64,000 bases of DNA from Hyphomicrobiales bacterium. GTDB lineage: Bacteria; Pseudomonadota; Alphaproteobacteria; Rhizobiales; Beijerinckiaceae. The stretch lies in contig JAIXYZ010000013.1 of assembly GCA_027489955.1 (NCBI GenBank), forward strand, positions 868,001-932,000, given 5' to 3'. The notes under the pieces were generated by a model, which saw only the letters and a program-made list of their open reading frames with translations, made no database searches and had not been told where the DNA came from. The position numbers were made by a program, and so were the translations under genes. Below, piece by piece: positions 34,924-43,010 of this stretch (its first letter is position 1; each line of letters opens with the position of its first letter).

Positions 34924-37734
34924 TTGGCGAACGAAGACGACAAGCCCGAAGGCCCTCGCGCCGACGGCCCCGATGGCGGCGGCGACATCAAGCCGGTCTC
35001 TCTCACCGACGAGATGAAGCGCTCCTACCTCGATTACGCCATGAGCGTGATCGTGAGCCGCGCGCTGCCCGACGTGCGCGACGGCCTGAAGCCCGTGCAC
35101 CGGCGCATCCTCTGGTCGATGCACGAGACCAACAACACGCCGGAGCGGCCTTACATCAAGTGCGCGCGCATCGTCGGCAACGCGATGGGCAAGTACCATC
35201 CGCACGGCAACATGCCGGTCTACGAGGCGCTGGTGCGCATGGCGCAGGACTTCTCCCTGCGCCTCCCGCTGATCGACGGGCAGGGCAATTTCGGCTCGAT
35301 GGACGGCGACAGCGCCGCGGCCGACCGCTACACCGAGGCCCGCCTCGCCAAGGCCGCGACGCCGCTGCTCGCCGACATCGACGAGGAGACGGTGGACTTC
35401 CGGCCGAACTACGACGGCTCCGAGGAGGAGCCGACGGTCCTGCCGGCGCGCTATCCCAATCTGCTCGTGAACGGCGGCGGCGGCATCGCCGTCGGCATGG
35501 CGACGAACATCCCGCCGCACAATCTCGGCGAGGTCATCGACGGCTGCCTGGCCTATATCGAGAACCCGCTGGTCACGATCGACGAGCTGAACGACATCAT
35601 CAAGGGCCCCGATTTCCCGACCGGCGCCTACATCATGGGCAAGAGCGGCATCCGCTCGGCGTACCACACGGGGCGCGGCTCCGTGGTCATGCGCGCCCGG
35701 TCGAAGATCGAGGAAATCCGCAAGGACCGCGAGGCGATCGTCTTCACGGAAATCCCGTACCAGGTGAACAAGGCGACGCTGATCGAGCGCATCGCCGAAC
35801 TGGTGCGCGAGAAGAAGCTCGAGGGCATTTCCGACCTGCGCGACGAGTCCGACCGCGAAGGCGTGCGCGTCGTCATCGAGCTCAAGCGCGATGCGGTGGC
35901 CGACGTCGTGCTGAACCAGCTCTACCGCTTCACCGCGCTGCAGACATCCTTCGGCTGCAACTTCGTCGCGCTGAACGGCGGGCGTCCGGAGGTCATGAAC
36001 CTCCACGACATCATCCGCTCCTTCGTCGACTTCCGCGAGGAGGTCGTCTCCCGGCGCACGAAGTACCGCCTCGGCAAGGCCCGCGACCGGGCCCACGTCC
36101 TCGTGGGCCTCGGCATCGCGGTCGCCAATATCGACGAGGTAATCCAGCTCATCCGCACCGCGCCGGACCCGAACACGGCCAAGGAAGGCCTGATGGGCCG
36201 CGACTGGCCGGCCATGGACATGGCGCCGCTGATCGCCCTCATCGACGATCCGCGCCACCGCATGGGCGAGAACGACACCTACCGGCTGTCGGAAGCGCAG
36301 GCCAAGGCGATCCTCGACCTGCGCCTCCAGCGCCTCACCGCGCTCGGCCGCGACGAGATCGCCGGAGAGCTGGAGACCATCGCGACCGAGATCGCCGATT
36401 ACCTCGACATCCTGCGCTCGCGCCTGCGGATCATGACGATGGTCCGCGAGGAACTGGCCGAGGTGAAGGAGCAGTTCACGACGCCGCGCCGCTCCGAGAT
36501 CCTGGACTGGGACGCGGACGTCGAGGACGAGGACCTCATCCAGCGCGAGGACATGGTCGTCACCGTGTCCCATGCCGGCTACGTCAAGCGCGTGCCGCTC
36601 TCCACCTACCGCGCCCAGCGCCGCGGCGGGAAGGGGCGCTCGGGCATGTCGACGCGCGACGAGGATTTCGTCACGCGCATCTTCGTCGCCTCGACCCACA
36701 CGCCGATCCTGTTCTTCTCGTCCCGCGGCCAGGTCTACAAGGAGAAGGTCTGGCGGCTGCCGCTGGCCGCGCCGAACGCGCGCGGCAAGGCGCTCGTCAA
36801 CATGCTCCCGCTGGAGCAGGGCGAGACGATCACGACGATCATGCCCCTGCCGGAGGACGAGGAGAGCTGGAAGACGCTGGACGTCATGTTCGCCACGCGC
36901 TCCGGCAATGTCCGGCGCAACAAGCTGTCGGACTTCGTGCAGGTGAACCGCGCCGGCAAGATCGCCATGAAGCTCGACGACGGCGACGCCATCGTCGACG
37001 TCCAGATCTGCACCGAGGCCGACGACGTGCTGCTGACGACGGCCAAGGGCCAGTGCATCCGCTTCGAGGTCACGGACGTGCGCGTCTTCGCCGGCCGTTC
37101 CTCGGACGGCGTGCGCGGCATCAACCTCGGCAAGGACGACCAGGTCATCTCGCTCGCCATCCTGCGGCACCTGGACGCCACGGCCGACGAGCGCGCCGCC
37201 TATCTCAAGCTCGCCGCTGCGGCCCGCAAGGCCCTGACCGGGGAGGGCGAGGAGGCCGCGCCCGCGGACGCCGACGCCGACGACGCCTCCGGCGAGATCG
37301 AGCTCGGCCAGGAGCGCTATGCCGAGATGGGCGCCTTCGAGCAGTTCATCCTCACCGTGTCGCAGAACGGCTACGGCAAGCGCACGTCGTCCTACGAGTA
37401 CCGGGTCACCGGGCGCGGCGGCAAAGGCATCGTCGCCATGGCCGTCAACGACCGGAACGGGCCGCTGATCGCCTCCTTCCCCGTTGAGGATCGCGACCAG
37501 ATCATGCTCGTCACCGATGGCGGTCAGGTCATTCGCGTTCCCGTTGATGCCGGCGCCACCAACCGCATCCGCATCGCCGGGCGTGCGACGCAGGGCGTCA
37601 CGATCTTCGACACCGCGGAAGGCGAGCGCGTCGTCTCCGTGGAGCATATCGAAGGCGAGGCGGCAGCCGAGGAGGCCGAAGCCGAGGCCGCCGACGATGC
37701 CGACGGCGCGGGCGAGGATTCAGGGGAAGCCTGA
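34924..37734 (+). CDS. gyrA: DNA gyrase subunit A
   Basis: A 936-residue breakage-reunion subunit of DNA gyrase. The winged-helix region carries the catalytic Tyr136 in [13 protein letters not shown]. The C-terminal beta-pinwheel (about 560-900) contains the gyrase-defining box [10 protein letters not shown] (about 560), which separates it from ParC. I chose TTG 34924 because alphaproteobacterial GyrA proteins start about this far before the IKPVSL block; a GTG at 34840 would add 28 unusual residues. The quinolone pocket is atypical: positions matching E. coli Asp82, Ser83 and Asp87 are Asn96, Met97 and Glu101. The C-terminus is an acidic tail typical of GyrA. Confidence 0.95.
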   Translation: MANEDDKPEGPRADGPDGGGDIKPVSLTDEMKRSYLDYAMSVIVSRALPDVRDGLKPVHRRILWSMHETNNTPERPYIKCARIVGNAMGKYHPHGNMPVYEALVRMAQDFSLRLPLIDGQGNFGSMDGDSAAADRYTEARLAKAATPLLADIDEETVDFRPNYDGSEEEPTVLPARYPNLLVNGGGGIAVGMATNIPPHNLGEVIDGCLAYIENPLVTIDELNDIIKGPDFPTGAYIMGKSGIRSAYHTGRGSVVMRARSKIEEIRKDREAIVFTEIPYQVNKATLIERIAELVREKKLEGISDLRDESDREGVRVVIELKRDAVADVVLNQLYRFTALQTSFGCNFVALNGGRPEVMNLHDIIRSFVDFREEVVSRRTKYRLGKARDRAHVLVGLGIAVANIDEVIQLIRTAPDPNTAKEGLMGRDWPAMDMAPLIALIDDPRHRMGENDTYRLSEAQAKAILDLRLQRLTALGRDEIAGELETIATEIADYLDILRSRLRIMTMVREELAEVKEQFTTPRRSEILDWDADVEDEDLIQREDMVVTVSHAGYVKRVPLSTYRAQRRGGKGRSGMSTRDEDFVTRIFVASTHTPILFFSSRGQVYKEKVWRLPLAAPNARGKALVNMLPLEQGETITTIMPLPEDEESWKTLDVMFATRSGNVRRNKLSDFVQVNRAGKIAMKLDDGDAIVDVQICTEADDVLLTTAKGQCIRFEVTDVRVFAGRSSDGVRGINLGKDDQVISLAILRHLDATADERAAYLKLAAAARKALTGEGEEAAPADADADDASGEIELGQERYAEMGAFEQFILTVSQNGYGKRTSSYEYRVTGRGGKGIVAMAVNDRNGPLIASFPVEDRDQIMLVTDGGQVIRVPVDAGATNRIRIAGRATQGVTIFDTAEGERVVSVEHIEGEAAAEEAEAEAADDADGAGEDSGEA

Positions 37735-37741
37735 GGCGTGA

Positions 37742-38233
37742 TCAGGCGAGGTCTCGCAGCATGTAGCGCGCGGTCTCGCCGTAGCCGTCCGCAAGGCCGG
37801 CGGGCCCTTGCGCGATCCGGTATCCCTGGCGGGTCCAGAACGGCACCGATCCGTTCACTGCGACGAGCCCGATGCGCCTCAGGCCGGTTCCGGCGGCGAT
37901 CTCGGCAAGGCGCGCCGCCGCGAGGGACGCCAGGCCCGCGCCGCGCGTCTCCGGCAGCAGCGCCAGGTCGTGGATGTAGAACAGCGACGGCGCCGCCGGC
38001 AGGGCGCCGATCAGCGCGTCCAGCTTGGGCACGCTGCCGTCGCTCCAGGGATGCGACAGGGCATAGCCGACGACCGCGTCGTCTTGCTCCAGCGTGAAGC
38101 AGCCGGCCGGAAACAGGCTGCGCTTCTCGGCCAGGACCTCATCGCGTTCGGGAAAGTCCGGGTGGACGCGCGCCGCCACCGCGGACACGCCGGCGATATC
38201 GTCCGCCCGCATGTCCCGCCAGGCCGCGCTCAA
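37742..38233 (-). CDS. GNAT family N-acetyltransferase
   Basis: A 163-residue acetyltransferase. The acetyl-CoA loop is PETRGAGLASLAAARLAEI (about residues 98-116, RGxGxA type), preceded by the FYIHDLALLP strand. The substrate is unknown. I kept TTG 38233 as the start because the first strand of the fold (AWRDMRADDIAGV) begins there. It overlaps the stop of the ankyrin gene (TTGA), suggesting coupling. It is convergent with gyrA, 7 nt apart. Confidence 0.82.
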   Translation of the reverse strand: MSAAWRDMRADDIAGVSAVAARVHPDFPERDEVLAEKRSLFPAGCFTLEQDDAVVGYALSHPWSDGSVPKLDALIGALPAAPSLFYIHDLALLPETRGAGLASLAAARLAEIAAGTGLRRIGLVAVNGSVPFWTRQGYRIAQGPAGLADGYGETARYMLRDLA

Positions 38234-38922
38234 CGCCGATCCATGATCCGGACCATGGCGTCGTAGCCGCGGATCGTCGCGAGGTCCCGCGCGGTGCGTC
38301 CGTCGCGGTCGGTGAGGTCGAGCCGTGCCCCCGCCTCAATGAGCGCCTTCACGCAGGCCTGGTGGCGCGGGCCGCCATCGCCCAGCACTACAGCCTCGAT
38401 CAAGGCCGTCCAGTGCAGGTTGTTGACGTGATCGAGCGGCGCGCCGGCGCGGATGAGCGAACGAACGACGCCGTCATGGCCCAGATGGGCGGCCGCGATC
38501 AGGGCGGTCCCGACATAGGGGCTGGTGATGTTCGTCGCCTTCGCGCCGTTCGCCAGCAGGAGGTCGAGCGTCTCCAGATCGTCAGCGACGGCGGCGATCG
38601 TCACCGCGTCGTAGGCCTGGTTCTCCAGCGCGTTGGCATCGGCGCCGGCCTGGAGCAACGCGAGGATGGCCGCGCGCTGCCGGCGGAACGTCGCCACGTG
38701 CAGGGGCGTGCGGCCGAAGCCGTCCCGCGCCTCCAGGGCCGCCCGGTCGCCAGCAAGGCGCGCGATCGCGGCGATGTCGCCTGTCGCCGCTGCCGCGTGC
38801 AGGCCGCGATAGGCGGCGATCTCGCTCTCCGCAGGCGGCACCTGCGCCATCGCAGGCGAAAAGGCGGCCAGGCCCAGCGCGAAGCCCGCCCGGATCGCCC
38901 TCGTGCGTCTGGATGTCGCCAC
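38230..38922 (-). CDS. exported ankyrin-repeat protein
   Basis: A 230-residue protein with a signal peptide (AGFALGLAAFSPAMAQ, about residues 12-27) followed by five or six ankyrin repeats (FGRTPLHVATFRRQRAAILALLQAGADANA is the clearest, later TALIAAAHLGHDGVVRSLIRAGAPLD and DGRTARDLATIRGYDAMVRIM). It should act in the periplasm as a binding scaffold; the partner is unknown. The GTG start at 38922 lies 2 nt after the PPK2 stop, and the stop overlaps the GNAT start, so ppk2-ank-GNAT look like one operon. Confidence 0.82.
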   Translation of the reverse strand: MATSRRTRAIRAGFALGLAAFSPAMAQVPPAESEIAAYRGLHAAAATGDIAAIARLAGDRAALEARDGFGRTPLHVATFRRQRAAILALLQAGADANALENQAYDAVTIAAVADDLETLDLLLANGAKATNITSPYVGTALIAAAHLGHDGVVRSLIRAGAPLDHVNNLHWTALIEAVVLGDGGPRHQACVKALIEAGARLDLTDRDGRTARDLATIRGYDAMVRIMDRR

Positions 38923-38924
38923 GG

Positions 38925-39806
38925 TCAGCTCGCCTCCAGGGCCTTGCGCGCTTCGGCAAGCTTGACGGTCGCCGCCGCGTCGAGCTGCGGGAAGTTGAGG
39001 TCGAGCCCCTCGAGTTCGGCAACGATGGCTTTCAGCACGATCACGCGCATCAGCCACTTGTCGTCGGCAGGCACGACGTACCAGGGCGCATGCGGGCGCG
39101 CCGTCTCGCGGATGGCCTCCTCGTAGGACGCCATGTAGCGGTCCCAGTGGGCGCGTTCGTCCACGTCGCGTGCGTTGAACTTCCAGTTCTTGTCGGGATT
39201 GTCGATGCGCTCCATCTGCCGGCGCTTCTGCTCGTCCTTGGAGACGTGCAGGAAGAACTTGAGGATGCGCGTCCCGTTGCGCGCCATGTGACGCTCGAAA
39301 TCGCGGATCGAATCGAAGCGCTGCTCCCACAGCGACCCGTCATGGGGGGAGGGCGGCAGCCGCTGCGCCTCGAGGAAGCCCGGGTGCACCCGCACGACCA
39401 GGACCTCTTCGTAATAGGACCGGTTGAAGATGCCGATCCGCCCGCGCTGCGGCAGCCGGCACGTCGTGCGCCACAGGAAGTCGTGGTCGAGCTCCTCGGC
39501 GGACGGCGCCTTGAAGGAGTGGACCTCGCAGCCCTGAGGGTTCACGCCCGACATGACGTGCTTGATCGTGGAATCCTTGCCCGCCGCGTCCATGGCCTGG
39601 AAGATCAGCAGCAGCGACCACCGGTCGTCGGCATAAAGCCGCTCCTGCATGGCGGAAAGCTGCTCCTTGCCCTCCGCGAGCAGGGCCTTGGCATCGGCCT
39701 TCTTCAGCTTGAGGCCGAAGCCCTCCGCCGGCTTGTGCGCCGCCAGCGCGAAGTCTTTGCCCTCGCTGACGCGGGTCGCCTTCAGAATCTTGTCGGGAAG
39801 CTTCAT
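38925..39806 (-). CDS. ppk2: polyphosphate kinase 2 family protein
   Basis: A 293-residue PPK2 enzyme, which uses polyphosphate to phosphorylate nucleotides. Walker A is DAAGKDSTIKHV (about residues 78-89), followed by GVNPQGCEVHSFK, the GIFNRSYYEEVLVVRVHP block (Walker B region, about 132-149) and the lid residues ILKFFLHVSKDEQKRR. Length and motifs fit the class III group (AMP/ADP phosphorylating) better than class I; class is inferred. ATG 39806 was chosen. It is first of a probable operon with the ankyrin and GNAT genes. Confidence 0.9.
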   Translation of the reverse strand: MKLPDKILKATRVSEGKDFALAAHKPAEGFGLKLKKADAKALLAEGKEQLSAMQERLYADDRWSLLLIFQAMDAAGKDSTIKHVMSGVNPQGCEVHSFKAPSAEELDHDFLWRTTCRLPQRGRIGIFNRSYYEEVLVVRVHPGFLEAQRLPPSPHDGSLWEQRFDSIRDFERHMARNGTRILKFFLHVSKDEQKRRQMERIDNPDKNWKFNARDVDERAHWDRYMASYEEAIRETARPHAPWYVVPADDKWLMRVIVLKAIVAELEGLDLNFPQLDAAATVKLAEARKALEAS

Positions 39807-39907
39807 GCGCGGCCTGCGATCCTTGCCTGACGGCCGGCGCAGCACGCGCGAACCTGTCGATGCTGAGCATAGAAGGCCAATGTGCCGAACGAAAGTTCGC
39901 CCGTGGC

Positions 39908-40507
39908 TCAGCGCGCGGTACCGGCCAGCCGCTGGGATATGTCCTGCACGAGAGCTTCCTCGGCCCTCAGGTTGTCGGTCCCCGGCAGCATCGTGATGCG
40001 CAACTTGATGTAGTGCCGCCGCCACAGGCCGACATAGATCGTGGTCTCGACCCGCTTGCCGGTGGCGATGTTCATCTGTGCCGGCGCCAGGAACGAGAAG
40101 CGGTGCCACGCATAGACGATCGGCGGCGATCCGATGCTGCGCGTGCCTTCGCCGATGCCCCTGAGCTCGGGATAATGCCCTTGAGAAGCGACATGCCGGA
40201 GATCCGCGAGGGCGGATGTCATCTCCACCGCAGCCAGCCTGCGGTCGTCCTGCGGCGGAAGGGTTTCATTCTTGTCGTAGAGGAAGATGTCCGCGTAGCC
40301 CGCGCCGTTCACGGCGCTGAACCGGACGCTTTCGCCCAGCCCGCCGCCGAAATGACGTCCGCCGGACCGGCGGAAACCTGACGATTCCGGCGGCAGCGCG
40401 GAACGGAACGCCGCGACGGGATCGGCCGGCGCGGGATCGGCCAGCACCGGCAGGGCCATGGCGCATGCGGAGCACAGGACGAGGAGGGCGAGGGCGAACC
40501 GCTGCAA
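39908..40507 (-). CDS. exported protein of unknown function
   Basis: A 199-residue protein with a clear Sec signal peptide (ALALLVLCSACAMALPVLADP, about residues 4-24). The mature part has RFSAVNGAGYADIFLYD and a C-terminal YVGLWRRHYIKLRITMLPG segment, suggesting an all-beta periplasmic domain. The Cys residues in the signal do not form a proper lipobox. I recognise no family. It is monocistronic between ppk2 and the divergent coaD. Confidence 0.65.
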   Translation of the reverse strand: MQRFALALLVLCSACAMALPVLADPAPADPVAAFRSALPPESSGFRRSGGRHFGGGLGESVRFSAVNGAGYADIFLYDKNETLPPQDDRRLAAVEMTSALADLRHVASQGHYPELRGIGEGTRSIGSPPIVYAWHRFSFLAPAQMNIATGKRVETTIYVGLWRRHYIKLRITMLPGTDNLRAEEALVQDISQRLAGTAR

Positions 40508-40627
40508 GCCATGTGCTCCGAGGAAGCGGCAGGGCCGTCAGTGTAGGCTCGCCCGCGCCCGCCGCAACCGGCGGGTTTGGAGCCGGCCCCGCTTGCGGGC
40601 CGGGCCGCGCCAAGCTAACCCTCAGCC

Positions 40628-41128
40628 ATGACGCGCACCGCCCTGTATGCCGGATCGTTCGATCCGGTGACCAATGGCCACCTGGACGTCGTGCGAGGCG
40701 CCTGTCGTCTTGCCGACCGGCTCGTCATCGCCATCGGCATCCATCCGGGCAAGTCGCCGCTGTTCAGCGTGGCGGAGCGCGAGGCCATGCTGCGCGAGGT
40801 CTGCGGGCCCGTGGCGGAGGGACTGGGCACGCGCCTGGAAGTGGTGACCTTCGACGATCTGGCGGTGCAGGCCGCCGCGCGGGCCGGCGCGTCGGTCTTC
40901 ATCCGCGGATTGCGGGACGGGACGGATCTCGACTACGAGATGCAGATCGCCGGCATGAATGAGTTCATGGCGCCGGAGATCCAGACGGTCTTCCTACCCG
41001 CTTCGCCCACCGTTCGCCCCATCACCGCCACGCTCGTGAGGCAGATCGCGGCGATGGGCGGCGACGTGTCCCGCTTCGTGCCGCCCAGCGTGGCGCAGAA
41101 GCTTCAGGACCGCTTCGCCTCCCGCTGA
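40628..41128 (+). CDS. coaD: phosphopantetheine adenylyltransferase
   Basis: A 166-residue enzyme of the fourth step of coenzyme A synthesis, converting 4'-phosphopantetheine and ATP to dephospho-CoA. The nucleotidyltransferase motif [18 protein letters not shown] (about residues 8-25, TxGH type) and the ISSTxVR-equivalent [19 protein letters not shown] region near the C-terminus are present, as is [15 protein letters not shown]. Length is normal. It heads a co-oriented run with the two cyclophilin genes. Confidence 0.96.
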   Translation: MTRTALYAGSFDPVTNGHLDVVRGACRLADRLVIAIGIHPGKSPLFSVAEREAMLREVCGPVAEGLGTRLEVVTFDDLAVQAAARAGASVFIRGLRDGTDLDYEMQIAGMNEFMAPEIQTVFLPASPTVRPITATLVRQIAAMGGDVSRFVPPSVAQKLQDRFASR

Positions 41129-41170
41129 ACGCCGCTACCGAGCCAGACAATCCCAGGAGTGCACCACCCC

Positions 41171-41725
41171 ATGAAGAAGCTGTTCGCAGCCGCGCTGCTG
41201 GCGCTCGTCGCCATGGCCGCCCCCGCCGTCGCCCAGAGCAACGAGAGCGACGCCAGCAATCTCGTCTATCTCCAGACCAAGGACGGCCGCGTCGTCATCC
41301 GCCTTCGGCCCGACATCGCCCCCCGCCATGCCGAACAGATCCGCACGCTCGTGAAGCGCGGCTTCTATGATGGCATCGTGTTCCACCGCGTGATCCCCGG
41401 CTTCATGGCGCAGACCGGCGACCCCAAGGGCGACGGCACCGGTGGTTCGGACCTGCCCAATATCCCCGCCGAATTCTCCAAGGAGCCGTTCAAGCGCGGC
41501 ACGGTAGGCATGGCGCGGTCGCAGAGCCCGAATTCGGCGAACTCGCAGTTCTTCATCATGTTCGGCGACGGGTCCTTCCTGAACGGCCAGTACACGGTCA
41601 TCGGCGAGGTCGTGACCGGCATGGAGTTCGTGGATCGCATCAAGAAGGGCGATCCGAACGACAACGGCCGCGTGACCGGTCCGGACCGGATCATCCGCAT
41701 GCAGCTTGCCTCCGACGCGAAATAG
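41171..41725 (+). CDS. periplasmic peptidyl-prolyl cis-trans isomerase (cyclophilin)
   Basis: A 184-residue cyclophilin with a signal peptide (MKKLFAAALLALVAMAAPAVAQ, residues 1-22). The catalytic domain has FYDGIVFHRVIPGFMAQTGD (Arg and Phe of the active site, about 70-89), MARSQSPNSANSQFFIMF and GQYTVIGEVVTGME. It catalyses proline isomerisation during folding in the periplasm. I chose ATG 41171 at the start of the signal peptide over the ATG four codons upstream. It sits 42 nt after coaD and before a cytoplasmic paralogue. Confidence 0.95.
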   Translation: MKKLFAAALLALVAMAAPAVAQSNESDASNLVYLQTKDGRVVIRLRPDIAPRHAEQIRTLVKRGFYDGIVFHRVIPGFMAQTGDPKGDGTGGSDLPNIPAEFSKEPFKRGTVGMARSQSPNSANSQFFIMFGDGSFLNGQYTVIGEVVTGMEFVDRIKKGDPNDNGRVTGPDRIIRMQLASDAK

Positions 41726-41846
41726 CGCCGGAGCCGCGGCTTCCCTCAGGGCCCTTCCGCTTTGACGGCAGGTGCCTGGGGCGTTACCGCACGTTCCAAA
41801 GCCGGCCCCGCCGGCTCCCATGTCGATCGTTCAGAAAGGGCCAATC

Positions 41847-42317
41847 ATGGCATCCGACCCGGAAAACACCCTCGTACTGGAGACGACCAAGGGTCGTGTC
41901 GTCATCGAGCTGCGCCCCGATCTGGCGCCCAAGCATGTCGAGCGCATCAAGACCCTGGCCCGTCAGGGTTTCTATGACGGCATCGTCTTCCACCGCGTGA
42001 TCGACGGCTTCATGGCGCAGACCGGCTGCCCGCACGGCACCGGCACCGGCGGCTCGGACCTGCCGAACCTGCCGGCGGAGTTCAACGCCGAGCCGCATGT
42101 GCGCGGCGTCTGCTCCATGGCGCGCGCCCAGAACCCGAACTCGGCCAATTCGCAGTTCTTCATCTGCTTCGAGGACGCGCGCTTCCTCGACAAGCAGTAC
42201 ACGGTCTGGGGCAAGGTCGTGGAAGGCATGGAGAACGTGGACCAGATCAAGCGCGGCGAGCCCGTGCGCGACCCCGATTCCATCGTCTCGATGAAGGTCC
42301 TGGCCGACGCGGCCTGA
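41847..42317 (+). CDS. ppiB: cytoplasmic peptidyl-prolyl cis-trans isomerase (cyclophilin)
   Basis: A 156-residue cyclophilin without signal peptide, a close paralogue of the preceding gene. It shares FYDGIVFHRVI, GFMAQTG, NPNSANSQFFICF and the QYTVWGKVVEGME segment. AAAGGG lies about 7 nt before ATG 41847; the frame extends upstream to 41772 but that part has no similarity. The pair almost certainly arose by tandem duplication, with one copy exported and one kept in the cytoplasm. Confidence 0.95.
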   Translation: MASDPENTLVLETTKGRVVIELRPDLAPKHVERIKTLARQGFYDGIVFHRVIDGFMAQTGCPHGTGTGGSDLPNLPAEFNAEPHVRGVCSMARAQNPNSANSQFFICFEDARFLDKQYTVWGKVVEGMENVDQIKRGEPVRDPDSIVSMKVLADAA

Positions 42318-42337
42318 TCGCGTCGCGCAGGTTTGAG

Positions 42338-42360
42338 CGGGCGGCGCTGGACGCCGCCCG
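42338..42360 (+). terminator. hairpin after the cyclophilin pair
   Basis: A 9-bp GC stem CGGGCGGCG / CGCCGCCCG with a CTGGA loop, 20 nt after the ppiB stop. The tail is only TTCC, so termination may be weak. A second small hairpin (CCCGGC / GCCGGG, 42376-42393) follows, its right arm overlapping the ribosome-binding site of the glutathione peroxidase gene. Confidence 0.5.
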
Positions 42361-42403
42361 TTCCGGCCCTATTATCCCGGCAGCTGAGCCGGGAGGCGGG
42401 GCC

Positions 42404-42991
42404 ATGACATCAAGCCCATCGGAATGCCGCATACTGGATCGCCGGGCTTTCCTAGGGCTGGGCCTTGCCCTCGCGGGCGGGCCTGCCTTCGCGCAGCCCG
42501 CGCCGGCCCGCACGACCGCGCACGCCTTCACCTTTCCCGGCATAGCGGGCGGAACCGTCGACCTCTCGGCGTTTCGCGGGCAGACCTTCATGGTCGTCAA
42601 TGCCGCCTGCCAGTGCGGCTACACCCCGCAATTCGAGGGGCTCCAGCGTCTCTGGGTGCGATACCGCGCCCGCGGCTTCACCATCGTGGGCGTGCCCTCC
42701 GACGATTTCGGCGGGCAGGAACTGGATACCGAGGCCGAGATCGCGGCCTTCACGCAGCAGCAATACGGCGTCGGATTCCCGCTCACGGCCAAGCAGAAGG
42801 TGCTGGGGCCGGATGCCCATCCGTTCTTCCGCTGGGCCCTGCGCGAGCGGCCCGACGACCCGCCGCGCTGGAACTTCCACAAATACCTGATCGGCCGCGA
42901 CGGCCTGATCGCCGGCGTCTATTCCACGCAGGTCCGCCCGGACGATCCGCGCCTTGTGGCGGCGCTCGAACGGAATCTCGCAACCGCCTGA
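42404..42991 (+). CDS. exported glutathione peroxidase
   Basis: A 195-residue thiol peroxidase of the glutathione peroxidase family, reducing peroxides with a catalytic Cys. The active-site block reads NAACQCGYTPQFEGLQ (about residues 65-80); usual members have NVAS-x-CGxTxQ, so an extra Cys two residues before the conserved one is unusual. The N-terminus (LDRRAFLGLGLALAGGPAFAQ) looks like a Tat or Sec signal, placing it in the periplasm. The resolving Cys of many bacterial enzymes (FPMF/CNQF region) is not evident. ATG 42404 is preceded by GGGAGG. Confidence 0.85.
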   Translation: MTSSPSECRILDRRAFLGLGLALAGGPAFAQPAPARTTAHAFTFPGIAGGTVDLSAFRGQTFMVVNAACQCGYTPQFEGLQRLWVRYRARGFTIVGVPSDDFGGQELDTEAEIAAFTQQQYGVGFPLTAKQKVLGPDAHPFFRWALRERPDDPPRWNFHKYLIGRDGLIAGVYSTQVRPDDPRLVAALERNLATA

Positions 42992-43010
42992 ACGGAATCG
43001 CCTTTCAGCC

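Noticed and set aside
34807-37647. A 946-codon open frame antisense to gyrA
   Set aside because: Same effect of high GC at third codon positions; no domain, and gyrA is complete.
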